From: Mesostigma viride
Taxonomy: Eukaryota > Streptophyta > Mesostigmatophyceae > Mesostigmatales > Mesostigmataceae
Length of the DNA: 57,910 nt
Reading direction: 5' to 3'
NCBI GenBank assembly: GCA_009746045.1
Contig: RPFO01002038.1
Coordinates: 1-57,910 of the forward strand
Shown here: one piece after another, positions 9,726-20,199 of the stretch
Layout of the letters: every line of letters starts with the position of its first letter
Numbering within the stretch: the first letter of the stretch is position 1
Notes under the pieces: generated by a model
The model's database searches: none
Told to the model about the DNA's origin: nothing
Seen by the model: only the letters and a program-made list of their open reading frames with translations
Position numbers and translations under genes: made by a program

Positions 9726-10652
9726 TCAGTCAAGACCACCACGGTCACCCACAGGCGCTTCCTGGTTCTCCTTGTCGCTGTCACTGTCGCTGTCGCTCAC
9801 AACGATAAGCTCTGGCACCCTGCTACCCGCTGCGCCGTCGTTGACCCGCTGTCGGCCCGCGATGACAGAGTCGTCACCGTTAGTGTAGTAGACAGGTGAC
9901 AACCCGTCGTTAACACCCCGCGGATTGTATCTTGGCACCTCGCGGTCGCCAAGCTCCTCGTCGCCTAGACCAGCGAACCCCACAGCTCCCACCTCAAGGT
10001 CACTGTCGTAACCCAGAGGGGCGAACTCTTCCCAACGCGTCACACGAACGCGAAGAGGTTGGGCCAGTTCCTGAAAAGGAACCCTTCCTCGCTCCGGAAT
10101 CCTGCCGACTCGTGCCGCACGCTGACCTCCGGTGATGGCTTCCGCAGCCGCCTCGACCTCTGCCAGCCGCCTGTAGCGCTCCGCCCCGCGTCGCTCACGT
10201 CGAACTGGTCCCGCTGCAACACCCTCGTCGCCGATTAAGTCTGCGAACGTACGTTGTACACCCGCACCCGCTGCTGCCGGCACGAACTCGTGTCGCACTG
10301 CACCAGCTGGCTCCGCAGCCTCTCCTCGCCTGGCCGCCAACTCCGCACGCACCCGCTCAGCTAAGGCTGTAATCACAGTCTGGATACCGACCAAACCGTG
10401 CAGCTCTTGCTCGATGTCGTCGATGCTCCGGTGCTCCGGAATGACGATGGTTCGGACGTGTTGCAGAATTCGCTCCCAATCCTCGACCTGGTCGTCGACG
10501 AATTGCACAAAGTTGCGATTAACAGGTGGATGATCTGCAAGCAATAAAGATAATAAATCTCGAACCACACGACGCAATTCAGGCGAAATTGAACCACCAG
10601 CAGACTGCCGAGGAAACCGGAAATTCTGCTGCCGTTGTTCTTCCTGCACCAT
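9726..10652 (-). CDS. Element Z 5' accessory ORF, unknown function
   Basis: This intact 308-residue ORF has an ATG at 10652 and lies between the promoter-bearing repeat (10745-11058) and gag, on the same strand. I do not recognise a family. The N-terminal ~110 residues look helical (VVRDLLSLLLADHP, DWERILQHVRTIVIP). The middle is Arg/Ala/Glu-rich, and the C-terminus carries PELIVVSDSDSDSDKEN. A short hydrophobic run followed by an acidic Ser/Asp tract has the form of a SUMO-interacting motif. Canonical copia elements have no ORF here. It could be an element-encoded accessory protein or a captured host fragment. Its open state beside a frameshifted gag is notable. Confidence 0.6.
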   Translation of the reverse strand: MVQEEQRQQNFRFPRQSAGGSISPELRRVVRDLLSLLLADHPPVNRNFVQFVDDQVEDWERILQHVRTIVIPEHRSIDDIEQELHGLVGIQTVITALAERVRAELAARRGEAAEPAGAVRHEFVPAAAGAGVQRTFADLIGDEGVAAGPVRRERRGAERYRRLAEVEAAAEAITGGQRAARVGRIPERGRVPFQELAQPLRVRVTRWEEFAPLGYDSDLEVGAVGFAGLGDEELGDREVPRYNPRGVNDGLSPVYYTNGDDSVIAGRQRVNDGAAGSRVPELIVVSDSDSDSDKENQEAPVGDRGGLD

Positions 10653-10744
10653 TCGACACCTGACGAGCTTCTCGCGTCGTCAACGCTGCACGCAGCAAAC
10701 AGCAACGACCCTCCTGGCCGTTCCGTCGAGACTGCTTGTAATTT

Positions 10745-11058
10745 GAGTTAACGTTTTTATAAACGCAATGTGTAGGATATGGTTGCAATGCAGCAATGTG
10801 CGAATATGGTTGGAAACGGAGCTTTATTAAAATTGGAGAATGTTACAGCGCTCACACACTTGAGGCTTGTACACGAGTTTGCCAAGTCAAGGCAACACAC
10901 GTGAGGCGGGCTCGCAAGAGATGCCCAATTGGCACTGGCCTATTCTTTATATACTTGTGCAGTGTGCTTGCTAGTCCTGAGCAGCCTAGGAGGCCTGCTC
11001 AGTAATAACACTCCCGGTACAGTATTCACTACCTGTACAGCGCCCAGTTCCTATACAC
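10745..11058 (-). promoter_or_regulatory. Promoter-bearing dispersed repeat R3 (partial), upstream of Z
   Basis: This stretch is an inverted, diverged copy of 48414-48728. Its left edge carries GAGTTAAC, like the ends of the 48-kb copy. On the minus strand it contains TATATAAAG (10945-10953) about 290 bp upstream of the accessory ORF start, which fits a promoter. It may be the surviving part of the Z LTR, but TG...CA ends and a primer site are not visible, so that is uncertain. Confidence 0.6.
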
Positions 11059-11219
11059 ATCATTCCAAAAAGCCATTTTTCCACCCTGAAAATTATTCTA
11101 GGATAGGCTAATGATTAGTTTGGCCTCAAATTTGGCACCAAGGTGCCTAATCATATCTTATGGTGGCATGTGGTCAAATAATTTTTTGGGAGTCGGCAGC
11201 ATGGTAACATGGTGACATT

Positions 11220-11800
11220 TGCTAGCATAAAAATACCGAATTTTCAGCACTTTCTGGCATGTATGCGTATATAATGACATCAAATGAACTCAGTTGGGCC
11301 TGGAACTTTGCACATGTTATAAACACATCCCATGCAGCATGCCCACAAAGTTTCAGGCTGGTTGGATCACAAAATGGTGACAGATGTGAGATGCTAGCAT
11401 AAATACCCCCAAAATGCAGTTTTTCAGGGTTTTCCAAGGGTTTCATCACACATATGCATATATAATGACACCAAATGAACTCAGTTGGGCGTGGAACTTT
11501 GCATATGTTCTAAACACATCCCATGCAGCATGCCCACAAAGTTTCAGGCTGGTTGGATGACAAATTGGTGACAGATGCTAGCATAAACACCACAAAAATG
11601 CAGTTTTTCAGGGTTTTCCAAGGGTTTCATCACACATTTGCATATATAATGACATCAAATGAACTCAGTTGGGCCTGGAACTTGGCACATGTTCGAAACA
11701 CATCCCATGCAGCCTGCCCACAAAGCTTCAGGCTGGTTGGATAACAAATTGGTGACAGATGCTAGCATAAATACCACAGAAAAAGCAGCTTTCTATTGTT
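11220..11800 (+). repeat. ~187-bp tandem repeat, about three copies
   Basis: The landmark ATGAACTCAGTTGGGC recurs near 11284, 11472 and 11657, and GCTAGCATAAA recurs between them, giving a period of roughly 185-188 bp. The copies differ by scattered substitutions. The unit length is typical of satellite DNA. No coding sequence is supported. Confidence 0.85.
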
Positions 11801-11961
11801 CTTCCAAGGGTTTCATGGCAATCATTCCACCTTGGTGTACAGAAGGTTCCAAACAACACATCATTACATTATGCATCATATTTACAATGCAGGAAGGCAT
11901 ACTTGGGGGCACATGCCTATAGTACAATGCATTAATAACACAGCTCTAGCCAGCTAGCTAG

Positions 11962-12112
11962 CTATATAGTGGCTAATGCCACACCCGGGGGCACGTTCTC
12001 ACGGCCCTGCATCCTTTTCCTTTTCTTCTTCTCTGCATCTGACAGGGGCCTGCCCCCCATCTTCTCATCCACCAGCCTGGTGAGCACCCTGACGTTGGTG
12101 ACTTGCGTCAGC
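11962..12112 (-). other. Possible terminal exon fragment
   Basis: On the minus strand a frame ending in TAG at 11962 reads a basic C-terminus containing RPLSDAEKKKRKRMQ, which resembles a nuclear-localisation tail. The upstream edge is uncertain; an AG at about 12102 could be a splice acceptor, but it lacks a pyrimidine tract. No upstream exon is identifiable because a microsatellite follows. Confidence 0.2.
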
Positions 12113-12246
12113 TACCCTACCCCATGGCACGCTTGGCCTTACGCTTGGTGAAGGTGGAGGGGACCAAGGGTGCGACAGTTGGTCTGGGTTTTCATCACCC
12201 CCTTCCTCCAGTGCATGCGTGTGCTCCAACGCCTAAGGAGAGAAGC

Positions 12247-12356
12247 ACACACACACACACATACACACACACACGTCGATCCCTTACCCACCCACACACA
12301 CACACCCACGTACACATGTATCCACCCACCCATGCATACACGTAGGCACGCACACA

Positions 12357-12400
<44 letters not shown>

Positions 12401-12402
12401 GT
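12247..12402 (+). repeat. (CA)n and (CACG)n microsatellites
   Basis: CA-dinucleotide runs are followed by a CACG/GCAC tetranucleotide run at about 12345-12400. This is simple sequence with no gene. Confidence 0.9.
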
Positions 12403-12403
12403 C

Positions 12404-14552
12404 ATACCCTCCCTCCCTCCCTCCCTCCCTCCCTCCCTCCCTCCCTCCCTCCTCCCTCCCTCCTCCTCCCTCCCTCCTCCCTCCCTCCCTCCCTCCTCCC
12501 TCCCTCCCTCCCTCCCTCCCTCCCTCCCTCCCTCCCTCCCTCCTCCCTCCCTCCCTCCCTCCCTCCCTCCCTCCCTCCCTCCCTCCTCCTCCCTCCCTCC
12601 CTCCCTCCCTCCCTCCCTCCCTCCCTCCCTCCCTCCTCCCTCCCTCCCTCCCTCCTCCCTCCCTCCCTCCCTCCCTCCCTCCTCCCTCCCTCCCTCCCTC
12701 CCTCCTCCCTCCCTCCCTCCCTCCCTCCTCCCTCCCTCCCTCCTCCCTCCCTCCCTCCCTCCCTCCCTCCTCCCTCCCTCCCTCCCTCCCTCCCTCCCTC
12801 TCCCTCCCTCCCTCCCTCCTCCCTCCCTCCCTCTCCTCCTCCCTCCCTCCCTCCCTCCCTCCCTCCCTCCCTCCGTCCGTCCGTCCGTCCGTCCGTCCCT
12901 CCGTCCGTCCCTCCGTCCCTCCGTCCGTCCGTCCGTCCTCCGTCCCTCCGTCCCTCCCTCCCTCCCTCCCTCCTCCCTCCCTCCCTCCCTCCTCCCTCCC
13001 TCCCTCCCTCCTCTCCCTCCCTCCCTCCCTCCCTCCTCCCTCCCTCCTCCCTCCCTCCCTCCCTCCCTCCCTCTCCTCCCTCCCTCCCTCCCTCCCTCCC
13101 TCCCTCCCTCCTCCCTCCCTCCCTCCCTCCCTCCCTCCCTCCCTCCCTCCCTCCCTCCCTCCCTCCCTCCCTCCCTCCTCCCTCCGTCCGTCCGTCCGTC
13201 CGTCCGTCCGTCCGTCCGTCCGTCCGTCCGTCGTCCGTCCGTCCGTCCGTCGTCCGTCCGTGTCCGTCCGTCCGTCCGTCCGTCCGTCCGTCCGTCCGTC
13301 CGTCCGTCCGTCGTCCGTCCGTCCGTCCGTCCGTCCGTCCGTCCGTCCGTCCGTCCGTCCGTCCGTCCGTCCGTCCGTCCGTCCGTCCGTCCGTCCGTCC
13401 GTCCGTCCGTCCGTCCGTCCGTCCGTCCGTCCGTCCGTCCGTCCGTCCGTCCCTCCCTCCGTCCCTCCCTCCTCCCTCCCTCCCTCCTCCCTCCTCCCTC
13501 CCTCCCTCCCTCCCTCCCTCCTCCCTCCTCCTCCTCCCCCTCCCTCCCTCCCTCCCTCCCTCCCTCCCTCCTCTCCCTCCCTCCCTCCCTCCCTCCCTCC
13601 CTCCTCCCTCCCTCCCTCCCTCCTCCCTCCCTCCCTCCCTCCCTCCCTCCCTCCCTCCCTCCTCCTCCCTCCCTCCTCCCTCCCTCCTCCCCTCCCTCCC
13701 TCCCTCCTCCCTCCCTCCCTCCCTCCTCCTCCCTCCTCCCTCCCTCCTCCTCCTCCTCCCTCCCTCCCTCCCTCCCTCCCTCCTCCTCCCTCCCTCCCTC
13801 CTCCTCCCTCCCTCCCTCCTCCCTCCCTCCCTCCTCCCTCCTCCTCCCTCCCTCCCTCCTCTCCCTCCCTCCCTCCCTCCCTCCCTCCCTCCCTCCCTCC
13901 TCCCTCCCTCCCTCCCTCCTCCTCCCTCCCTCCTCCCTCCCTCCCTCCCTCCCTCCCTCCTCCTCCCTCCCTCCTCCTCCCTCCTCCCTCCCTCCCTCCC
14001 TCCTCCCTCCCTCCCTCCCTCCCTCCCCTCCCTCCCTCCCTCCCTCCTCCCTCCCTCCCTCCCTCCCTCCCTCCCTCCCTCCCTCCTCCTCCCTCCCTCC
14101 CTCCCTCCTCCCTCCCTCCCTCCTCCTCCCTCCCTCCCTCCCTCCCCCTCCTCCCTCCCTCCCTCCCTCCCTCCCTCCTCCCTCCCTCCCTCCTCCCTCC
14201 CTCCCTCCCTCCCCTCCCTCCCTCCCTCCCTCCCCCTCCTCCCTCCCTCCCCTCCCCTCCCTCCCTCCCTCCCTCCCTCCCTCCTCCCCTCCCTCCCTCC
14301 CTCCCTCCCTCCCTCCCTCCCTCCCTCCCTCCCTCCCTCCTCCCTCCTCCCTCCCTCCCTCCTCCCTCCCTCCCTCCCTCCCTCCCTCCTCCCTCCCTCC
14401 CCTCCCTCCCTCCCCTCCCTCCCTCCCCTCCCTCCCTCCCTCCCTCCCTCCCTCCCCCTCCCTCCCTCCCTCCTCCCTCCCTCCCTCCCTCCCTCCCTCC
14501 CTCTCCCTCCCTCCCTCCCTCCCTCCTCCCTCCCTCCCTCCCCCCTCCCTCA
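12404..14552 (+). repeat. 2.1-kb CCCT satellite with CCGT blocks
   Basis: The plus strand is almost entirely CCCT/CCT with internal blocks of CCGT at about 12873-12960 and 13185-13455. Long open frames exist on both strands only because the repeat rarely makes stop codons; they are not genes. The C/T strand is homopyrimidine and its complement is rich in GGGA, so triplex or G-quadruplex structure is possible. Confidence 0.95.
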
Positions 14553-15554
14553 TTCATACACCCGTTCATTCATGCATGCAGCCGCTCATCATTAACACGC
14601 CTCCGTTGGGAAACTCACGGGGTATGAACTATGAAACGGGCGGTAAGAAAGGAAGAAGGAGCCGCCTCCCCAACATGCCGCCCGGCAAAGGCAGCGATGG
14701 GCCGTCCAGGAGGGAAACACTGCGCTTTGCCTTGTACGCCGGGGTGCGCAGGCGACGTGCGGGCACTGTCGCGTGTAAATTTGCCTGCCCGCCCCAGTCC
14801 TTCTCGGAACGCCTCCCCAGAGCATGCCGTCATGGTAAGAGCTCTTTTCGCCCGTCGCCGGAAGCTTAAACCACAAGAATACGCCGGTTAATGACCAGAA
14901 AATGGGGGGTTGTCGACGTTATAAACCAGTAGCTGTGGTTTTTCCCGCACCCCGAGCACACTCCGGACGGGGCCAGCAAGCCCCGCCCGCAGGATAAACA
15001 CCGGGCGATGTTGCTGCGCCCAAGGGAAGTCATATAGCTGCAAGAAAAGACGTAAAAGCGATTAAAAGCACGACATGCAGTGTTGCCCCTGTCAGCGCTC
15101 CTATAATTCTCACTTTTTCGCGGAAGGGGCGTAAAAATCGGAAACGCAAAATTAAGGGAAATCCATCGCTGGGTTTCTTTGAAATGATGTTAGGAACTGG
15201 TAGAATGTGTTCATGACAGCCGAGAGCATGTTTTTCCTGTCTGTGTTTTACCTTGCACACACACGGGTCGGGCCGGTTGGTGTGCAAAACGCCCGCCTGC
15301 TGCCCACGTGCCCTCGCTGCAGAAAAAAAAGAAACTGTTTTTCAGGTTTTTTAATGTACGATACTTTTCCTTATGTAATCAACGTCCGAACAAGCGAAAT
15401 AACGTCCAAAATGGTTGCGTAATCAGCTCGCAATAAATTTTCGCGTCACCATAGCCGTGCACACCGAATTTCAGTCAACATTGCACGCGCGCACCGAATT
15501 TCGTCAACTTTCGCGGGGGAATTACCGGGGTGTGCAAGGCGCGGCGCCGGACTG
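14553..15554. other. No gene seen
   Basis: These ~1 kb are unique-looking sequence. The ORFs of 60-95 codons lack motifs, and no repeats shared with other parts of the window were found. Confidence 0.4.
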
Positions 15555-15953
15555 ATGTGTACAGTAGGTCTGCCATACAGGTACAGTGACCACAGAGCAC
15601 AGTCCACAGTGACTATTGCATCTGCACCTAGAAGTCCAGGACTAACTAAGCCTGCGGTACCAATAGACCACAGGTTAAGGTTCCTATTTCCTGCGTACGA
15701 CGTATTAATCCATTGAATACCGTCGTAGGTGCAGCACCTAATTCCTGTCAGCCCAGGAATTACTGTCGACCCCATATGTCGTCGGCAAATATTCACGTCC
15801 GACTTCGACGAACAGCCGGCTCGCTCTCGCGCGCGACCGGGAAGTCGGAACGCCATAACTTTCTTGATACTTGTCGGAATGAACTCGTTCCGCTGCCGCT
15901 GGAATCGCAGAGATATGCCGAATCAGGTACACGCCAATACGCTTGGCGTTAAA
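15555..15953 (-). repeat. Dispersed repeat R3, second partial copy
   Basis: This block is an inverted copy of 48036-48420; shared landmarks include ATTACTGTCGACCCCATATG and the terminal CACGCCAATNCGCTTGGCG. It carries the half of R3 that is missing at 10.8 kb. It ends where the foldback element begins. Confidence 0.75.
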
Positions 15954-16157
15954 GTTAGGTTAAATAGTGCCGGAACCTTTTGCCCACTGAGGCAAATCGG
16001 GCCGGAACACTATTTTGCCCGGAATAACCACTTCCGAGCACCCAAGTTAATTCGGCCGAATTAACTTGGGTGCTCGGAAGTGGTTATTCCGGGCAAAATA
16101 GTGTTCCGGCCCGATTTGCCTCAGTGGGCAAAAGGTTCCGGCACTGTTTAACCTAAC
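15954..16157. mobile_element. Foldback element P1: 204-bp near-perfect palindrome
   Basis: Two 102-bp arms meet without a spacer at TTCGG/CCGAA (16055/16056). The left arm starts GTTAGGTTAAATAGTGCC, the right arm ends with its complement, and I see essentially one mismatch. TAAA flanks both sides (15950-15953 and 16158-16161), a possible 4-bp target duplication. This is a MITE/foldback-type element with no coding capacity. Confidence 0.88.
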
Positions 16158-16283
16158 TAAAACCTGTGCAACTTGGAGGTCAGGGGTTCGGATCCGGACA
16201 GCTCCGGCGCATTTAGTGGTGCGTGCTCAGTGGCCTAGGCGGATGTCTCATATTCAACCCACCCTCCACGAGGCCAGGTTTTA
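16158..16283 (+). repeat. SINE-like insert between two foldback elements
   Basis: About 125 bp are bracketed by inverted repeats (CTAAAACCTG...CAGGTTTTAG). The core GGAGGTCAGGGGTTCGGATCC resembles the variable loop and B box of a tRNA promoter. A complete tRNA fold is not evident, so a tRNA-derived SINE remnant is the best guess. Confidence 0.4.
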
Positions 16284-16423
16284 GTTAGGTTAAATAGTGC
16301 CGGAACCTTTTGCCGCCGGCCGAATTAACTTGGGTGCTCGGAAGTGGTTATTCCGGGCAAAATAGTGTTCCGGCCCGATTTGCCTCAGGCCGGGCAAAAG
16401 GTTCCGGCACTATTTAACCTAAC
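16284..16423. mobile_element. Foldback element P2, shortened relative of P1
   Basis: It has about 31-bp terminal inverted repeats (GTTAGGTTAAATAGTGCC and complement) identical to those of P1 and contains only one of P1's inner arms. It looks like a deletion derivative, or the ancestral unit from which P1 was formed. Confidence 0.85.
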
Positions 16424-16429
16424 TGTTAA

Positions 16430-16640
16430 CTGTGGGGGTGGGGGTGGGGGGGGGGGGGTGTGGGGGTGTGGGGGGGTGCGTCCCTGTGTTGTGGTGCGTG
16501 TGCGTGTGACAGTGCATATGTACGTGTGATGTACGCGTGATGTGTGATGGGTGATGGGTGATGTGCGATGTGTGATGGGTGATGTGTGATGTACGTGTGA
16601 TGTGTGATGTGTGTGTGCTCATATGCCTACTAATATGTTG
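16430..16640 (+). repeat. G-rich and GATGTGT simple repeats
   Basis: A G-run region (GGGGGTGGGGGTG) is followed by degenerate GTGATGTGTGATGGG repeats. Not coding. Confidence 0.85.
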
Positions 16641-16810
16641 GCCCATTTGATCATGCCGACGTGACCTGTCGCATGTGTGCGGTAGACATATGTACTGCAT
16701 GCTACCTAGTCACACATGGCATGGGTTTGCAGAGTTACATACAGAGTGTACATTCTTGTCACATAAATGGTCCAGTATATCTTGGAGCCAACCCATGCAA
16801 CGATACTTAC

Positions 16811-16972
16811 TTGACCACCATGCGCCAGTGGTTGTCATACTTCTTTGCATACGGGTCCTGTGGGTCAGGGTTTCCGTAGTACGTCAGGCCGTCACCATAC
16901 AAGGTGAAAACCTGGTATTTGGCCCAGTCCGCCGTTGTCAGCACCTCGGCATGCTTTGCCACAGACAGTGCG
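16811..16972 (-). CDS. Internal exon of an unidentified spliced gene
   Basis: On the minus strand this 162-bp segment is bounded by a pyrimidine tract ending CCGCCACAG and by a consensus donor, GTAAGTATCG. The frame is open and reads a plausible protein segment of about 54 residues, including AKYQVFTLYGDGLTYYGNPD and KKYDNHWRMVV. Both introns would fall in the same phase, so the exon is symmetric. I do not recognise the family. Upstream, an Ala/Gly/Pro-rich frame (16938-17171) could be coding but is weak. No downstream exon can be seen before the foldback elements, so the gene may be truncated. This is the clearest splice-site pair in the window. Confidence 0.45.
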
Positions 16973-17483
16973 CTGTGGCGGAAGCTCGAGAGGAGGGAGA
17001 GAGGGCTTGGACTTTTTCTTGCATGGCTGGGCGGGTGGCCTGATCCGTTGGTGGTGGTGCTCCCGCGGCTGCTGGGTTGCCGACCCCTGCTGCCCCCACC
17101 TGGTCGGCTGCCCCCCCCCTTCCCACCACGTCAGCTGCCTCACATCCGGCCTTGTCCCAGGTTGCCTTCACTGCTCCAGCCTTCTTGCATCATGAGCAAT
17201 ATCTTTCAAATAAAGGGGGGGCAGCTGGGATATCGCCAAGAAATGAGCAAGACTGCTAGTTTCCAACCCTTACATAATTCATGATCACCCGTTGCTGGGT
17301 GGTTACGCTGCATCATTTGGCTGCATGCAACGAAGAAGACCATTACATACTTTCGGCTCTTCCACGTCAAATTCTCACGGGGCCGGGCTGCATGCATACT
17401 CATGAAACAATCGAAACTCAGCAAACTAGTGCGACATGTACAAAATGCAGCAGGAAAAATACCGACAATTATGATGGAAATAA
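16973..17483. other. No certain gene; Ala/Gly-rich frame upstream of the exon
   Basis: The minus strand has a 78-codon frame rich in Ala, Gly and Pro (16938-17171) that might belong to the spliced gene at 16811. Nothing else is supported. Confidence 0.3.
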
Positions 17484-17960
17484 CACTAAGCGATTTTCCT
17501 ACGCGTCGTAAAAGTATACTTAACTAGACACGCAAAGTATACTAATACGAAAGTATACTTTTACTATCTGTATGCGTCAACGTAGGCTTACGTTTTGGAT
17601 ACTTTAACGTAGCTTTGGCGTACAAATTTACTTTACGTAGGTTTGGTCGTAGCCATGTCGTATCTTGCGTAAGATCTTTTGGTAGTGTTGTACGTACCGT
17701 TATTAAATACGACACGGATACGGCAACGGATCTGCCAACGATCCGTCAGGTACAAGTTGAAGATCTTTTGTATTGTGATACGTTAAGTTTTAAGTTACGA
17801 CACAGATACGGGAACGGATTTGTCATGGATTTGTTCAGTCCACGTTGAGGATCCCGATATAAAGTGATACGATACGTTTTAAATTACGGCGCGGATACGG
17901 CAACGGATTTGTCAAAGATCCATCAAGTGCACAGTTAACGGATCACAGCCGGAAGCAGGT
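17484..17960 (+). repeat. Dispersed repeat R4 with AAGTATACTT motifs
   Basis: The left end CACTAAGCGATTTTCC...GTCGTAAAAGTATAC (17484-17519) recurs inverted at 30490-30526 with about two differences in 36. Internal GTATAC-containing repeats and GATACGGCAACGGAT repeats follow. The right boundary is approximate. Confidence 0.55.
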
Positions 17961-18639
17961 TGACTACGCTTCTCGCGTTCACTACCGGTCCTACAATCAT
18001 GTCGCTATGTCGTTCTAAATTGCAGCACTGATTAGACTTTCACTTATCATTTCGGTCAACCTAACCCCTAACACACATTTACCCGGGGAAAAAAAAAAAT
18101 GAATGGCGTTTGCAGCAAGGCTCATGCAAGACAAGTTTCTATTTCACAAAACATTTCATTATTACAAGCAGGATTACATGTCATACACAAAAATCCAACG
18201 CCTTCACAGAAAAGAGCATATAAAGTCTTCTGACGACAATATCAAGTCAATATCAAACTCGTGGCTTCTCTTCGTGGCTTGAAATACTGTTTCCATGCGG
18301 TGCTTAGGACAGCTCCGGGGATGTCGGCACCGCACAGAAGCTCCATCCGGGAGCAAGTGCGCCGGGGGAAGAAGATGTTGTACATCCAGAGCTCGATATG
18401 TGCGGAAAGCCGTCGTGTTGGAAACCGAGGTGTCTGCACAGAATTCCGCGCGCAGGCAGCTTGTGCCTTTACGGGGGAAGACCTGCGACACAAAAACCGT
18501 GTCCGGACAAAGCAATACGGAGAAATGGCAACGGCAGATGGAGTCGGCAAAGGCCGCTTGTAAGGAAAGTGATTTTTAATGCACGAATAAATGTATAATG
18601 CATGCTACATCGCCATCTCTTGGGCGGTGAAAAGACAAG
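17961..18639. other. No gene seen
   Basis: A poly(A) run lies near 18088. The overlapping ORFs of 60-103 codons on both strands have no motifs and no support. Confidence 0.4.
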
Positions 18640-18860
18640 GACCAACCACATGCCCCCACCTACCCTTCGTGCATCCCGCCCTTGACGAGGCACAACCATG
18701 TGCCCCCACCTACCCTTTGTGCGTCCCTCCCTTGACAAGAAACAAGCACGTGCACCTATCTAAACCTTTGTGCATCCCTCCCTTGGCAAGGAACAAGCAC
18801 ACCCACCCACCTACTCCACATGCATCCCTTCCTTGACAAGGAACAAGCACGATCACCCTG
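18640..18860 (+). repeat. ~55-bp minisatellite
   Basis: Four imperfect units carry CACCTACCCTTTGTGCATCC followed by CTTGACAAGGAACAAGCAC. Not coding. Confidence 0.75.
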
Positions 18861-19099
18861 CTACCCACTAGCACGACAGCAAGGCAGACCTTACAATGGC
18901 AAGTGATGTTTATCAGTAGAAACTGTTAGACAACTAGCAAACGAGCCAGCCGGTGAAGAGCAAGGCACGCATGCAAGGAATTTGTCGTTGCCTATGTCTA
19001 CGCTTGTGTTTGTCACTGCAGTTGAAATCTGCATTTGCATCAGCAGGCCCGATCGAAGCCCATGTCGCCACCCGCATTTCCACTTATACTGCACGGCCC

Positions 19100-19490
19100 C
19101 TTATTTTTCTCTTGTGCCTGCCTTTGCCCTAACTGTTACCCTAGCATCTGCCCTTGCCCCTATTGATCCCCAGTGTTTGCCGTTGCCCTCATCCTTTCCC
19201 TAGTGCCTGCCCTTGTCTTCATCTTTTCCCTTGTGCCTGCCCTTGCCCTTGTCCGTTCCCTCGTGCTAAACTTGTCCTTATCTCTTTCCCTTGCGCCTGC
19301 CCTTGCCCTTATCCGCTTCCCTTGTGCCTGCCCCTGCGCTTGCCCTTGTCCTTTCCTTTGAGCCTGCCCTTTTGGCAAGCACAAGTGCCTTTGTCCTTTC
19401 CTTGGCCTTGTGCTTGCTCTTCCAGTTTCCCTTTCCTTTGCTCGTGCGGTTGCCTTTGCTCTTACCCGGGTGGTTGCCCTTGCCCTTTGC
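19100..19490 (+). repeat. Degenerate CCCTTGTCC/GTGCCTGCCCTTG repeats
   Basis: Short imperfect repeats of about 18-30 bp make the region pyrimidine-rich and leave open frames on both strands. These are not considered genes. Confidence 0.7.
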
Positions 19491-20194
19491 AAGCTGCATT
19501 CTTGTCTTAGCAAGCTTGCAAGTGCAAACTGGCACTGAGCCAGAAATGCAAGCGAAGCAGCCCTTGTAAATAAGGATGGACAAGAACAGTAGAAAGCTAG
19601 GGGTGGCAACGGTGCTAGAGCTCATGGCAACAAGGTGGTCCCATTCTTGCTGCATTGGGTGCGTTGCGTGGGTGGGATATTGCGATAGGGGGACATTCTT
19701 GCCTTGGTTGTGTTTTCACATGCACCCGGTGCTTGAATTTATGCGTGCAAGGGTGGCTGGTATCCCAACCAACCGCCTAAGAGGAAAAAGAGTGCTTAGA
19801 AAAAAGCAAGAATGACTTAATGTTGGTAATAGCAGTGGTGGCGTCAGCAAAAACTGTTGTTGTAGATGCAAGCTACAACACTGCGGATGGTTTCTCGCAC
19901 TAATGTGGATAATGATAATGCATGCCACTTAACGGGACCATATAAACCACAACAAGAATAAATCGTGAGAGCAAAAGAAAGGGGAGTACAAAATGGCCGG
20001 CTTACCTAGCTACAACAAAAAAATTGCATGAAAAACGAGATAACTCACCTTTGTCGCAGCAGTGACCATATCAGACAGCTCACAAAAACTTGTTGATCCT
20101 TGAAACTTCCTGCTTGAAGGCAGCCACCAGCGGTCTGGAGTTTTCACCCCAGTCCTTCTCAACAGCCAAGGGAAAGGGAAAGAGAGACGAGGGG
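19491..20194. other. No gene seen
   Basis: Unique sequence with short ORFs only, ending at the TGCGG target-site copy of element F. Confidence 0.4.
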
Positions 20195-20199
20195 TGCGG

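Noticed and set aside
11220-11800. CRISPR-like array
   Set aside because: The repeats are contiguous tandem units of ~187 bp without short unique spacers, and the genome is eukaryotic.
12139-14869. ORFs of 761, 804 and 899 codons (Arg/Gly/Glu or Pro/Ser/Leu-rich)
   Set aside because: They are translations of the CCCT/CCGT satellite, open on both strands at once and without any non-repeat domain.
16158-16283. A functional tRNA gene
   Set aside because: A B-box-like stretch is present, but the acceptor, D and anticodon arms cannot be formed convincingly.
19154-19655. Overlapping 118-149-codon ORFs on both strands
   Set aside because: They follow the degenerate CCCTTG repeats and have only compositional, not domain, features.
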